Origin: Oscillospiraceae bacterium
GTDB taxonomy: Bacteria; Bacillota; Clostridia; Oscillospirales; Ruminococcaceae
Assembly: GCA_015067185.1 (NCBI GenBank)
Contig: SVMZ01000001.1
Span: 62,001 to 126,000, forward strand
Length of the DNA stretch: 64,000 nt
Reading direction: 5' to 3'
Under the pieces are notes generated by a model. That model saw only the letters and a list, made by a program, of their open reading frames with translations, did no database searches and was not told where the DNA came from. The position numbers were made by a program, and so were the translations under genes. Of the stretch, positions 1 to 8,288 are shown in pieces (position 1 is the stretch's first letter; each line of letters opens with the position of its first letter).

Positions 1-90
1 TGCCTGTCCGCATTTAGGACAGTTGGTCGGCTGTTTGGTCCAAAGACGCTTTAATAGGCAAACCTCTTCTTCCCTGCTATTGGTATACAT
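1..90 (-). CDS. Partial unknown protein with a CPxCG zinc-ribbon-like motif (3' end beyond window)
   Basis: Only the first 30 codons are inside the window. The reading frame starts with ATG at 90-88 behind a strong ribosome binding site (GGAGGGA, complement of 95-101) and reads MYTNSREEEVCLLKRLW..., then a Cys-Pro-Lys-Cys-Gly motif (residues 24-28) typical of a zinc-ribbon knuckle. The binding site overlaps the stop codon of the upstream EamA gene, so the two are probably translated from one transcript. The family cannot be named from 30 residues; the start and the CPxCG motif are the only firm observations. Confidence 0.5.
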   Translation of the reverse strand, partial: MYTNSREEEVCLLKRLWTKQPTNCPKCGQA

Positions 91-100
91 TTCTTCCCTC

Positions 101-1180
101 CTAAACTCTGGCAACCATCGGCGTATCTGATTCGTGGGTATGATTATGATTTTCCATTTTATCGTGCCTGTGTTTGTGTTCTCCTGTCTTTTCATCATAA
201 TGAATATGCAGATGCATATGGGTATGCGTGTGTTGATGTGTATGCATTATCTCTCCGTGCCTGTGTTCATGTGCATGAGTGTGGATGTGCTCATGGTTAT
301 GCTGCAGAGAGATGGTATCTCTTACCATAATCACCGTGCTGATTGCCATAATCACAAAGGCAGCATAAAATTGCAGAGAAGGTCTTTCTCCCAAAAGTAA
401 TACTCCAAAGGCTACACCGAGGAAAGGAGCAATGGAATAGTAGGCGCTTGTCTTGGCGGCGCCCAACTCCTTTTGGGCCATAATATAAAAATTAATACTC
501 AGTCCATAGGCGACAAAGCCAAGAAGCAAGACCGCCAATACCCATTTTATTGCAGGAATTTTCTCTCCCAGACACAAACCAATAATCAGGCTGCCCAAAC
601 CGGAAAAACACCCTTTTATGATGACGATTTCCTCTGAGCTCTTGTTGCTTATCATTTTTGTACAGTTATTTTCAAAGCCCCAACAGATACAGGCGCCCAA
701 CACAAACACAGAACCTTCATTGAAAACAAAGGCTGCCTTTCCCTCAAAACTGAGCAGTACACTGGAAAGAGTCACCAAAAAAATGGCAAACCACAGTTTT
801 TTAGATATGACCTCTTTGAATATCATGAAAGCAATCAAAGAGGTGGCTACAATCTCAAAATTATTCAACAGAGAGGCATTGGCCGAATTTGTTCTGGTTA
901 CACCAAACATCAGCAGAATAGGAGCAAGAATATCGAGCAGAACCATTGCAATGGTATAGGGAAGCTCTTTTCTGGTCAGCGGTTCTTTCGGAGAAGCATT
1001 TCCCAGTTTTTTACGAAGAAGCTCGTAAAGCAGCATTCCCAGCCCTGCTCCCAGATACAGAAAACCGGCCATCATTGTAGGTTCTATATTGGTAAGAAGT
1101 AATTTGGATATCGGTATATTAATGGCATACAACGCCGCTGCAAGCAATGCAAAGACCGTTGCAATATTTTTCGCTTTCAT
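101..1180 (-). CDS. EamA/DMT-family transporter with histidine-rich C-terminal tail
   Basis: A 359-residue integral membrane protein of the drug/metabolite transporter superfamily: about ten hydrophobic segments arranged as two EamA repeats (roughly residues 7-145 and 155-287). The substrate cannot be told from sequence. After the last membrane helix comes a tail of 66 residues (294-359) of which 22 are His, mostly in HxH pairs, with a few acidic residues; such tails bind zinc, nickel or cobalt in metallochaperones and metal transporters. Ordinary EamA proteins end near residue 290-300, so the tail is an addition. ATG start at 1180 with GGAGA upstream. It follows the PNPOx-like gene by only 16 nt, so the two form an operon. 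Confidence 0.85.
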   Translation of the reverse strand: MKAKNIATVFALLAAALYAINIPISKLLLTNIEPTMMAGFLYLGAGLGMLLYELLRKKLGNASPKEPLTRKELPYTIAMVLLDILAPILLMFGVTRTNSANASLLNNFEIVATSLIAFMIFKEVISKKLWFAIFLVTLSSVLLSFEGKAAFVFNEGSVFVLGACICWGFENNCTKMISNKSSEEIVIIKGCFSGLGSLIIGLCLGEKIPAIKWVLAVLLLGFVAYGLSINFYIMAQKELGAAKTSAYYSIAPFLGVAFGVLLLGERPSLQFYAAFVIMAISTVIMVRDTISLQHNHEHIHTHAHEHRHGEIMHTHQHTHTHMHLHIHYDEKTGEHKHRHDKMENHNHTHESDTPMVARV

Positions 1181-1196
1181 AACAGCAGTCTCCGTT

Positions 1197-1631
1197 TTAT
1201 TTTATATCTGAGAAATCAAGAACATATTTGGTACCGTTTGAAAACAGAACACCATCGGTAAGCTGAATCCGCAGGATATGCATATCCGTATCGTTTTCAT
1301 CTATATGTCCGTTGTCATACCACTCACAAAATGCAGCACGCAGCTTACCCATAAGCATCTGATTGGCTTTATCCAGTATGTATCCCATATCTTCCGCAAT
1401 CCCATGAGCTGTAAACCAATCACCACAAACAGCAACCATGCTGTTCTTTGTTATTTGCTGCATTTTGTTGGATTTGGCATGGGTAATGACATAAAAAGAA
1501 CCCTCTTCGTAATAAGCGTTAACGGTACGCACCCAGGGAATAGTTCCTTCTGATGTAGCAAGCGATATCAATGTATCATGGTGGAATCGCTCATTCATAA
1601 TTTCAATTGCTTCCTGTGGGAAATGTTTCAT
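1197..1631 (-). CDS. Pyridoxamine 5'-phosphate oxidase-like flavin protein
   Basis: A 144-residue protein with the small split-barrel FMN-binding fold of the PNPOx-like superfamily: an N-terminal helix, then strands around TLISLATSEG, PWVRTVNAYYEEGSFYVITH and KSNKMQQITKNSMVAVCG. Members bind FMN, F420 or heme and act as small oxidoreductases; the true substrate is unknown, and this short form is not the vitamin B6 enzyme PdxH. The start at 1631 has a good AAGGAG site. An extended -10 box lies about 40 nt upstream. It is first in an operon with the EamA transporter. Confidence 0.75.
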   Translation of the reverse strand: MKHFPQEAIEIMNERFHHDTLISLATSEGTIPWVRTVNAYYEEGSFYVITHAKSNKMQQITKNSMVAVCGDWFTAHGIAEDMGYILDKANQMLMGKLRAAFCEWYDNGHIDENDTDMHILRIQLTDGVLFSNGTKYVLDFSDIK

Positions 1632-1668
1632 TATTTTCTCCTTTTTATCATTACAGCTGTTATATTCT

Positions 1669-1677
1669 ATTATATCA
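1669..1677 (-). promoter_or_regulatory. Extended -10 promoter of the PNPOx/EamA operon
   Basis: On the minus strand TGA-TATAAT gives a perfect -10 box with a TG extension; the -35 at 17-nt distance (TTTTCT) is poor, as expected for extended -10 promoters. The start codon of the PNPOx-like gene is about 38 nt downstream. Confidence 0.5.
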
Positions 1678-1690
1678 CAGTTCTGTATAA

Positions 1691-1729
1691 AAGAAAAGGA
1701 AAACTCCCCGACTCATAAGAATCGGGGAG
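1691..1729 (-). terminator. Rho-independent terminator of greA-lysS
   Basis: Perfect 8-bp stem CTCCCCGA/TCGGGGAG (1704-1711 with 1722-1729); on the minus strand it is followed by a T-rich run (TTTTCCTTTTCTTTT). It lies just after the lysS stop codon. Confidence 0.85.
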
Positions 1730-1752
1730 GATAATAGGTACCATATAGTTTC

Positions 1753-3735
1753 TTAATACAGCTTTGCGCCTGCAGGAATGTGATTGTCCACCATCAGGAG
1801 ATGAAGCTTCTCTTCGCCCTCTTCGGTATGGATTGCGGAAAGCAGCATACCATTGGATTCAATCCCCATCATTGCTCTCGGAGGCAGATTGGTGATTGCG
1901 ATCAGAGTCTTTCCGATCAGCTCTTCCGGCTCATAATAAGCATGAATTCCGCTGAGGATAGTACGGTCTGTACCGGTACCATCATCTAATGTGAACTGAA
2001 GCAGTTTCTTGCTCTTCTTCACAGCCTCACAAGCCTTGACCTTGACAGCGCGGAAATCAGACTTGCTGAATGTCTCAAAGTCAACAGAATCAGCAAACAA
2101 CGGTTCGATCTCTACCTTGGAGAAATCGATCTTCTCTTCAACAACGGGAGCAGGCTCAACTTCAGCTACAGCAGGAGCAGCTGTTTCAGCAGCACCCAGA
2201 GAGTTCTCCTTCTTGTTTTCACCGATCGGTTTCATGGTGGGGAACAACAGAACATCACGGATGGATGCGCTGTCGGTAAGCAGCATAACCAGTCTGTCAA
2301 TACCAAATCCAAGACCGCCGGTAGGTGCAAGACCATATTCAAGAGCAGTGACATAGTCGTAGTCAACCTGAGCTTTGCTTTCCGGATTGAGTGCGTGGCG
2401 TTCAGCAACCTGACGCTCAAAGCGCTCTTTCTGATCGATGGGATCGTTGAGCTCACTGAATGCATTGCCAAACTCTGTGGCATTGATGAAATACTCAAAA
2501 CGCTCGGTAAATGCAGGATCATCCGGCTTACGCTTGGCAAGAGGACTGATTTCAACCGGATAATCGTAAATAAAGGTCGGCTGAATCAGATTTTCCTCGA
2601 CAAAAGCATCAAAGAACTCGGCAAGAATAGCGCCTTTGGTGGGAACTTCCGGCAGTTCTACATTGTGCTTTTTAGCAAGAGCAATTGCCTCTTCGTCAGA
2701 CTGAACGTCAGCAAAATCAATACCGGAATACTTCTTGACAGCTTCAATCATGGTGAGACGCTCCCAGTGACCGAGATCAATCTCTTTGCCCTGATATACG
2801 ATCTGCAGAGTACCGCAAACCTTCATAGCAACAGTCTTCATCATGTCTTCTACCAGATCCATCATACCGCGGAAATCGGTAAATGCCTGGTAGAGCTCAA
2901 TGGTAGTAAACTCCGGATTGTGCTTGGTATCCATACCTTCGTTGCGGAAGATACGGCCAACCTCATAAACTCTGTCAAAACCACCAACAATCAGACGCTT
3001 GAGATAGAGCTCGGTTTCGATGCGGAGAACCATATCCATATCCAAGGTATTGTGGTGTGTAAGGAAGGGCTTCGCAGAAGCTCCGATTTCGAACGGTGTG
3101 AGAATCGGGGTATCTACTTCGATAAAGCCGCGTCCATCAAGGAAAGAACGCAGTTCGCGGAGAATCTGGCTGCGCTTTACAAAAGTATCTTTTACTTCGG
3201 GGTTGATGATAAGATCTACATATCTCTGTCTGTAACGGAGTTCCTGATCCTTAAGGCCATGGAATTTCTCCGGCAGAGGAAGCAGAGACTTGGCAAGAAG
3301 AACAATCTTGGTTGCTTTTACAGAGATCTCACCCATCTTTGTGCGGAAAACAGTACCTTCCACACCGATAATGTCTCCAATATCCCACTTTTTGAAGTCG
3401 GCATAATCCTCTTCGCCAACAGCGTCTTTTCTGACATAAAGCTGAATACGGCCTTCATTGTCCTGAATATCTGCAAAGGAAGCCTTACCCATGCCACGCT
3501 TGCTCATAATACGTCCGGCAATAGCGACAACCGTTGTGCTCTCCTCGCCTTCGGGAGGATCGATAAAGTTCTTTTTTATTGTAGCAGAATAATCGGTTAC
3601 ATTGAATTTGGTAATGGTAAACGGATCCTTACCAGCCTGCTGAAGCTGTGTAAGCTTGTCTCTGCGTATCTGCAGAATTTCAGAAAGCTGTTCTTCCTGT
3701 TCATTGATTTCTACGTTTGCATTAACGTCACTCAT
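1753..3735 (-). CDS. lysS: Lysine--tRNA ligase (class II) with fused C-terminal tRNA-binding domain
   Basis: Charges tRNA-Lys with lysine in the cytoplasm. The core (residues 1 to about 503) has an OB-fold anticodon-binding domain, then the class II catalytic domain with motif 2 (FRNEGMDTKHNPEF) and motif 3 (GLGFGIDRLVMLL). A usual bacterial LysS ends here at about 490-505 residues. This protein goes on with an Ala/Glu/Pro-rich linker (about 504-540) and a C-terminal domain (about 550-660: FSKSDFRAVKVKACE..., ending near DNHIPAGAKLY) of the tRNA_bind/EMAP-II type found at the end of MetRS and in CsaA. Such a domain likely improves tRNA capture. ATG at 3735 with GGAGGG upstream; greA lies 47 nt ahead in the same operon. 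Confidence 0.97.
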   Translation of the reverse strand: MSDVNANVEINEQEEQLSEILQIRRDKLTQLQQAGKDPFTITKFNVTDYSATIKKNFIDPPEGEESTTVVAIAGRIMSKRGMGKASFADIQDNEGRIQLYVRKDAVGEEDYADFKKWDIGDIIGVEGTVFRTKMGEISVKATKIVLLAKSLLPLPEKFHGLKDQELRYRQRYVDLIINPEVKDTFVKRSQILRELRSFLDGRGFIEVDTPILTPFEIGASAKPFLTHHNTLDMDMVLRIETELYLKRLIVGGFDRVYEVGRIFRNEGMDTKHNPEFTTIELYQAFTDFRGMMDLVEDMMKTVAMKVCGTLQIVYQGKEIDLGHWERLTMIEAVKKYSGIDFADVQSDEEAIALAKKHNVELPEVPTKGAILAEFFDAFVEENLIQPTFIYDYPVEISPLAKRKPDDPAFTERFEYFINATEFGNAFSELNDPIDQKERFERQVAERHALNPESKAQVDYDYVTALEYGLAPTGGLGFGIDRLVMLLTDSASIRDVLLFPTMKPIGENKKENSLGAAETAAPAVAEVEPAPVVEEKIDFSKVEIEPLFADSVDFETFSKSDFRAVKVKACEAVKKSKKLLQFTLDDGTGTDRTILSGIHAYYEPEELIGKTLIAITNLPPRAMMGIESNGMLLSAIHTEEGEEKLHLLMVDNHIPAGAKLY

Positions 3736-3782
3736 TTATTTACTTACCCTCCGTTTTGTCATACGGTGATGCGGAAAACGCA

Positions 3783-4256
3783 TCAGATATTTATTGCCAA
3801 TACCTCATAGAGAATCTCTCCAATAGGCGCTTCTACTGTTACGGTCTCACCAAGTTTTCTGCCAAGCAGAGCTTTACCCACGGGAGATTCGTCGGAGATT
3901 TTTCCATTGGCAGGATCTGCCTCGGTAGAGCCGACGATCTGATATGTTACCTCTTCATCAAACTCTACATCCTTCAGTACCACTTTGGATCCAACAGAAA
4001 TAATTTCATTGTTGAGCTCATCATCATCCAAAACACGAACATTTTTCAGTGTTGCTTCAAGCTGAAGGATTCGCGCTTCAACAAAAGCCTGCTCATTTTT
4101 AGCTTCATCATATTCGCTGTTTTCAGAAAGGTCACCGAAGGACAGTGCTTCCTTTATTTTTGCAGCGATCTCTTTACGTTTGACTGTTTTGAGCTGCTCC
4201 AACTCCTCTTCAAGTTTTTTAAGCCCTTCATCCGTCAAGATAATCTCTTTAGCCAC
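3783..4256 (-). CDS. greA: Transcription elongation factor GreA
   Basis: A 157-residue GreA: N-terminal antiparallel coiled coil (residues about 8-75) with the tip motif [13 protein letters not shown] whose acidic residues reach into the RNA polymerase secondary channel, then the FKBP-like C-terminal domain (about 80-157, [27 protein letters not shown] and SPVGKALLG). It rescues backtracked polymerase by stimulating transcript cleavage. The start codon is GTG (4256) behind GGAAG, and a consensus promoter lies about 95 nt upstream. greA before lysS is a common arrangement in Firmicutes. Confidence 0.96.
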   Translation of the reverse strand: MAKEIILTDEGLKKLEEELEQLKTVKRKEIAAKIKEALSFGDLSENSEYDEAKNEQAFVEARILQLEATLKNVRVLDDDELNNEIISVGSKVVLKDVEFDEEVTYQIVGSTEADPANGKISDESPVGKALLGRKLGETVTVEAPIGEILYEVLAINI

Positions 4257-4348
4257 TGTGATCTTCCTTTCAAACTGGTTTAGTTGTTATGAATTTCCTT
4301 TATTTTCAGGGGATTTTTAATGTTAAAAAAATACCCCATTAAAGTTAA

Positions 4349-4377
4349 ATTATACCTCAATCTAAAATTTATGTCAA
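4349..4377 (-). promoter_or_regulatory. Consensus sigma-A promoter of greA-lysS
   Basis: TTGACA (4377-4372), 17-nt spacer, TATAAT (4354-4349) on the minus strand: both boxes match the housekeeping consensus in full. The leader to the greA GTG is about 85 nt. Confidence 0.9.
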
Positions 4378-4426
4378 GTAATGTACACAAACCTCTTGTT
4401 AACAATATATAAAGATTGATTTTTCC

Positions 4427-5293
4427 TCACGATATAAAACTTTTGTTTTGAAGTTTATCTATCAGTTCTTCAATTGTAATGCTGTTTCCGTTATAGTCTT
4501 TCAGTTCAGAAACAGAAATTTTTCCACACCGTTCTTCCCTGCCGTATTCATAAACAGCACCTAAAAAAGTGATTGGCGAAAAACCGGGTGGTATCTGCTG
4601 TGCTGCCCACTCCGGGGCTTCAATGGAAGCGAGGGTAAAATCCTTTTCACGCTGAGAGGATCCGCAGCATCTTAGAATAATCCCTGTTTCCGGAAAAATG
4701 GAATTGAACATACCGCCGCCATCATCAGCAACCAAACATAGGCCTAAATTGACAATATGCTGCCGTGGAGCGGTTACGGTAATGGCAATTCCCTCTTCCC
4801 AAATAAGCTGCTGCTGTCGTCGTGCATAACGTTCCGGACGGCAGGTGATAACACAAACCTGTTTACAGCAGCATGCCAGTTTAGGGATAAATCCTGCTGC
4901 AACCCCACGGATATCAATCAATATTACGGGGATTTCTTCTTGTTTTTGTCCCAATCGTTCCATAATATGAAGAGTGGTGTTGAACAGAAGCAACCGCATA
5001 AAAAGCTCTGAACGAAAAGGGGGAAACAAGGGTATTCCCTCTTCTGGGACCATTCTTATGTGTGCAGTTCCACAGTGACGGAAAAGTATTTTCTTCAGAC
5101 GTTGGTTTGCATTATCCGGAAATTTTGAGAGTGTAACAAGAAGATATTTTGCGCCGCCGCATTGCTGTTCTTCTATACGGCAGAAAGGAGCAAAAAATTT
5201 ATTTTTCCACTCTGCGCGGCAGGAGAGCAGCCGCGATATGCCGACTGATGATTTTACATTTTTGGTTCGCTCTCTTCTTATCGCCGCAAACAT
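4427..5293 (-). CDS. Hypothetical protein, possibly with a Rossmann-like segment
   Basis: A 288-residue protein that I do not recognise. It is soluble-looking, basic at the N-terminus (MFAAIRRERTKN...) and Cys-rich (PKLACCC and QVCVITC near residues 165-180). The middle (about 148-215) alternates hydrophobic strands and helices, VILIDIRGVAAGFIPKL then VCVITCRPERYARRQQQL and LGLCLVADDGGG, which is how a nucleotide- or cofactor-binding alpha/beta domain would look, but no classic GxGxxG loop is present. The C-terminus (GNSITIEELIDKLQNKSFIS) is a short helix. ATG at 5293. It sits alone between the S41 gene terminator and the greA promoter, so it is probably transcribed by itself. Function unknown. 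Confidence 0.65.
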   Translation of the reverse strand: MFAAIRRERTKNVKSSVGISRLLSCRAEWKNKFFAPFCRIEEQQCGGAKYLLVTLSKFPDNANQRLKKILFRHCGTAHIRMVPEEGIPLFPPFRSELFMRLLLFNTTLHIMERLGQKQEEIPVILIDIRGVAAGFIPKLACCCKQVCVITCRPERYARRQQQLIWEEGIAITVTAPRQHIVNLGLCLVADDGGGMFNSIFPETGIILRCCGSSQREKDFTLASIEAPEWAAQQIPPGFSPITFLGAVYEYGREERCGKISVSELKDYNGNSITIEELIDKLQNKSFIS

Positions 5294-5350
5294 AAAATTT
5301 TATCCGCCTCGGTTCTTTCCTGTATTCTCTTGAAATTATACAGCCGAGGC

Positions 5351-5396
5351 GTTGAAAAAATTCCAAAGCGCAGAGGAAAATGATCTCTGCGCTTTG
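5351..5396 (-). terminator. Terminator after the S41-family gene
   Basis: 12-bp perfect stem CAAAGCGCAGAG/CTCTGCGCTTTG (5364-5375 with 5385-5396); the minus strand continues into GGAATTTTTTC. It closes the ftsE-ftsX-LytM-S41 run. Confidence 0.88.
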
Positions 5397-5423
5397 TATC
5401 GTTGAAAAATAACAGAAAAACTT

Positions 5424-6803
5424 TTATTTAGAACTTAATTCTTCTTCTGTTCCATTCTCTTCCGTTTTTTCTTCACCGGAAGATTCTGCTTCAGAACTTA
5501 CAGTGGAAGAAAGATCAGCTTCTGAGGATTCCCCACTTGCGTAATTCTCAGCATCTTCCAACTCTCCGTTTTGCTCCTTTTCATAGAGAAGAGCCTTGAT
5601 TTGTGCATCCGCTATCTCAAGAGCTTTGGAAAGCTGAGGATCATCCATAGGATCCAGTTGTCCAACATACTCATAGAGCAGCTCGTCCAAAAGCACAGTG
5701 TAATCCGGCTCTAATCCTATTTTGTTGAACTGAATATTTTTGGGAGTGTTGAACACACCAATTGTCAGAGAGAGTGCACTTCCATCGGTAAGCTCAAATA
5801 TTTCCTGAAGACTGCCGTTGCCAGCTGTCCTCTCGCCGATGATCTGTCCTTTTCCGTAATCCTTAATAATCTGCGCAAACAGTTCAGCATATCCCGATGT
5901 GTTCTTATTCACCAAGATCGTAATAGGGAGATTGGTGGAATCCTCGTCAGAAACAGCCATAACGTTGGTAATACCATTGCCGTAGGTTACGGAATACAGG
6001 TCTCCTGCGGGGAGAAGTCTATCAAGAATCTGTGCAACAGCCCGGGCGTTTCCGCCAACAGTATTGCGCAGATCCAAAATCAAGGCAGCAGAGTTATCGC
6101 CAATGGCACTGTTCATGGCCTCACTGAACTGATCGGATGTGGCGGTTCCGAAATTTTTTATTCTGATATATCCAACGGAATTATTGGATATATCAGAAAG
6201 CAAACGGTAGGTAACGGTGGGAACGTCAATAGAACGGCAGGTAAGCTCCATGGTAGGCAGATCTTCTTTATCGCGTCTGATTACGACAGATATTTTGGTA
6301 CCCTCTTCCCCTGTCACGCTTTCAAGCATTTCTTCTACATTGTCAGAGGTAATGTCTGTCTCTCCCACCTTTATAATCAGGTCATCCACAACAATACCGG
6401 CCGCTGCGGCAGGAGATTCCGAATATACCTGTGTAACAAGCAGATAGCCGCTTGAATCTGCTGTTACTGCAACACCGATTCCGGTAATTTTTTCTTCATT
6501 ATCAGCTGTCAGTCTGCTGTATTGTACGGCGTTGTAATATACAGCCTCACTATCATTGATGCCATTGAGATATCCTGCAGATATTGCATCAAGAAGCAAA
6601 TCTTCATTTATGGTGCCGCAATAGTTTTGACGGACAGTTTTGTCAACTTCTGCAAATTTCTCATACATGGCTTCACGTTCACGGATGCTGTACATTCTGT
6701 CGTTAAATTTCCGCATTGTGAAAATAGTAGTAATAGAAAAAGTTACCGTGATTGCAATCAATATAAGAGCTATTGTTACGCCAAGCGATATTTTCTTATT
6801 CAT
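5424..6803 (-). CDS. S41-family (CtpA-like) protein lacking the catalytic Ser/Lys dyad; probable pseudoprotease
   Basis: A 459-residue membrane-anchored protein with the layout of carboxy-terminal processing peptidases: one membrane helix (about 8-29), a PDZ domain (about 105-180), an S41 core (about 205-370) and the DDPQLSKALE segment (387-396). The active-site strand normally reads T-A-S-A-S-E, but here it is T302-S303-G304-Y305-A306-E307, so Gly304 replaces the nucleophilic Ser. Exactly 25 residues later, where the catalytic Lys belongs (GKGSVQ in active enzymes), is Asn329 (GNGSLQ); the supporting Gln333 is kept. The family spacing of 25 makes the alignment firm. Ser303 is one position off. 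The 80-residue Ser/Glu-rich tail is low complexity. It follows ftsE-ftsX-LytM, so a scaffold or regulator of wall hydrolysis is a reasonable inference. Confidence 0.85.
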   Translation of the reverse strand: MNKKISLGVTIALILIAITVTFSITTIFTMRKFNDRMYSIREREAMYEKFAEVDKTVRQNYCGTINEDLLLDAISAGYLNGINDSEAVYYNAVQYSRLTADNEEKITGIGVAVTADSSGYLLVTQVYSESPAAAAGIVVDDLIIKVGETDITSDNVEEMLESVTGEEGTKISVVIRRDKEDLPTMELTCRSIDVPTVTYRLLSDISNNSVGYIRIKNFGTATSDQFSEAMNSAIGDNSAALILDLRNTVGGNARAVAQILDRLLPAGDLYSVTYGNGITNVMAVSDEDSTNLPITILVNKNTSGYAELFAQIIKDYGKGQIIGERTAGNGSLQEIFELTDGSALSLTIGVFNTPKNIQFNKIGLEPDYTVLLDELLYEYVGQLDPMDDPQLSKALEIADAQIKALLYEKEQNGELEDAENYASGESSEADLSSTVSSEAESSGEEKTEENGTEEELSSK

Positions 6804-6837
6804 AGAATGAACCAGATTTGCCTTTCATAATTATTTT

Positions 6838-6870
6838 CGGGTCGAACCCGGAAGAACCGAGATCGACCCG
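6838..6870 (-). terminator. Hairpin between the LytM and S41 genes (terminator or attenuator)
   Basis: 8-bp GC-rich stem CGGGTCGA/TCGACCCG (6838-6845 with 6863-6870), followed on the minus strand by AAAATAATT, so there is no good U-run. It may partially end transcription or protect mRNA ends between the two genes. Confidence 0.45.
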
Positions 6871-6902
6871 TCTTTGATTTTTAATCAGCAACATCAACAA
6901 TA

Positions 6903-8252
6903 TCAATTAAATTCAGTCATCGGATCATATGCTTTGCCGTTCAGACGAATTTCAAAATGCAGATGCGGACCGGAAGACCAACCGGTGGAGCCAATCTTGC
7001 AAACGGTATCACCTTTGTTCACAACCTGTCCAACCGATACGGTAATCTCGGTAGCATGGGCATAAAGTGTTGTATATCCACCGCCATGGTCAACGATAAC
7101 ATAGTTTCCATAGCCCTTGGGCTGCCAGCCTATGTAGATAACGGTTCCGGTATTGGCAGCTCTGGCAGGCTTACCGTAGATACCCTTTCCGCTGATATCA
7201 ATTCCGGTATGGAAGTTCGTATTGTTGAATCTCCAACCAAAGTAAGAGGTTATCTTCGTATAATTAGCGACCGGCCAGAGGAAAGTTCCGCCAACGTACT
7301 CCTTGGTTGTGGAATTCAGCTGTTTATATATTTCGTTAAGTTCCGCCTGAATTTCCTTTTCGAGAGCCTGGAGCTCCTTCTTTCTTGCTAAAAACTCTTT
7401 TTCCAGAGCGGCAATATCCTGAATTTCGTTTTTAATCTGGTTTACCTTCACATTGAGTGTGCTCTGTGCAGCAACCTGATCTACCTTGTTACTTTCAAGC
7501 TCTTTAATTGCAGCTTCCAGATCAGCCTTCTCGCCGTTGAGATTTTCAACCTGTCTTTCAAGCTCATTCTTGTCCAGTGCAAGCTCTTCTTTAATCTTGG
7601 TGATCTCTTCTTTGGTTTTGGTAAGCTGATCGATAATTTCATTATCATGCTGAGCAATCCTGCGGAGAACCTCTGCTCTTGTCAGAAACTCAGTAAAGCT
7701 TTCTGCACCCAGAAGAAGCCCCAGCGTAGAAACATTGTTATTCATATACATAGCACGCAAACGCAAAGCAAATGTATTAAACGTATCACTGATTTCACTT
7801 TCTTTGTTTGCAATAAGTCTTTCTGTATCCTGAATCAGCCCTTCTGTTTGTGCGATATCTGCTTCCCTGTCATTAATTTCCACTTCACGCTCATCAATTT
7901 CCAGTTCCAACAGTGCAATTTGCTCTTCCAACAACGCAATTTCCTCTTTGATCAGCGAAATCTGATAATCCAGATTTTTCTTTTCCAGCTGTGCTTTTTC
8001 TTTTTCACTTTTTGCGTTGTTTATTTCCTTTTGAATAGCATCCTTCTGAGCAGTTATGTCACTCAGTTGGTTGCTGAGCTCATCTTTTTTATCCTGTGTT
8101 TTGTCTGGCTGAGATTCTGAGCCGCTTTCGGATTTACTTTCTGTATTACTGCTGCCGCTGTTGGCATAGGCACATACGGTACCGGTACACATGGAAACAC
8201 ACAAAATGAGAGCCAGCATTTTTACAAATAATTTCTTAGCAAACTTATTCAA
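6903..8252 (-). CDS. Secreted coiled-coil LytM (M23) peptidoglycan endopeptidase, EnvC/PcsB-like
   Basis: A 449-residue secreted wall hydrolase: N-terminal signal peptide (basic start, hydrophobic stretch to CTGTVCAYA), a long coiled coil (about 50-320, dense in Glu, Lys and Leu heptads) and a C-terminal LytM/M23 domain. All metal and catalytic residues are present: His348 and Asp352 (HTGID), His399 (YAH) and His430/His432 (HLH). In FtsEX systems such proteins (EnvC activators in Gram-negatives, PcsB/CwlO in Firmicutes) are docked by their coiled coil onto FtsX; the gene lies directly after ftsX. Because its zinc site is complete, this one is expected to cut cross-links itself. TTG start (8252) chosen for the ideal AAGGAGG site 8 nt upstream. 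Confidence 0.9.
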   Translation of the reverse strand: MNKFAKKLFVKMLALILCVSMCTGTVCAYANSGSSNTESKSESGSESQPDKTQDKKDELSNQLSDITAQKDAIQKEINNAKSEKEKAQLEKKNLDYQISLIKEEIALLEEQIALLELEIDEREVEINDREADIAQTEGLIQDTERLIANKESEISDTFNTFALRLRAMYMNNNVSTLGLLLGAESFTEFLTRAEVLRRIAQHDNEIIDQLTKTKEEITKIKEELALDKNELERQVENLNGEKADLEAAIKELESNKVDQVAAQSTLNVKVNQIKNEIQDIAALEKEFLARKKELQALEKEIQAELNEIYKQLNSTTKEYVGGTFLWPVANYTKITSYFGWRFNNTNFHTGIDISGKGIYGKPARAANTGTVIYIGWQPKGYGNYVIVDHGGGYTTLYAHATEITVSVGQVVNKGDTVCKIGSTGWSSGPHLHFEIRLNGKAYDPMTEFN

Positions 8253-8288
8253 TAAACTCCCTCCTTACTCCAAGATATATATGCAACC

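Noticed and set aside
134-400. Met-rich plus-strand frame of 88 codons.
   Set aside because: It is the complement of the His-codon (CAT/CAC) tail of the EamA gene.
2395-3810. A plus-strand frame of about 470 codons opposite lysS.
   Set aside because: Antisense shadow of the LysRS core; no RBS or domain.
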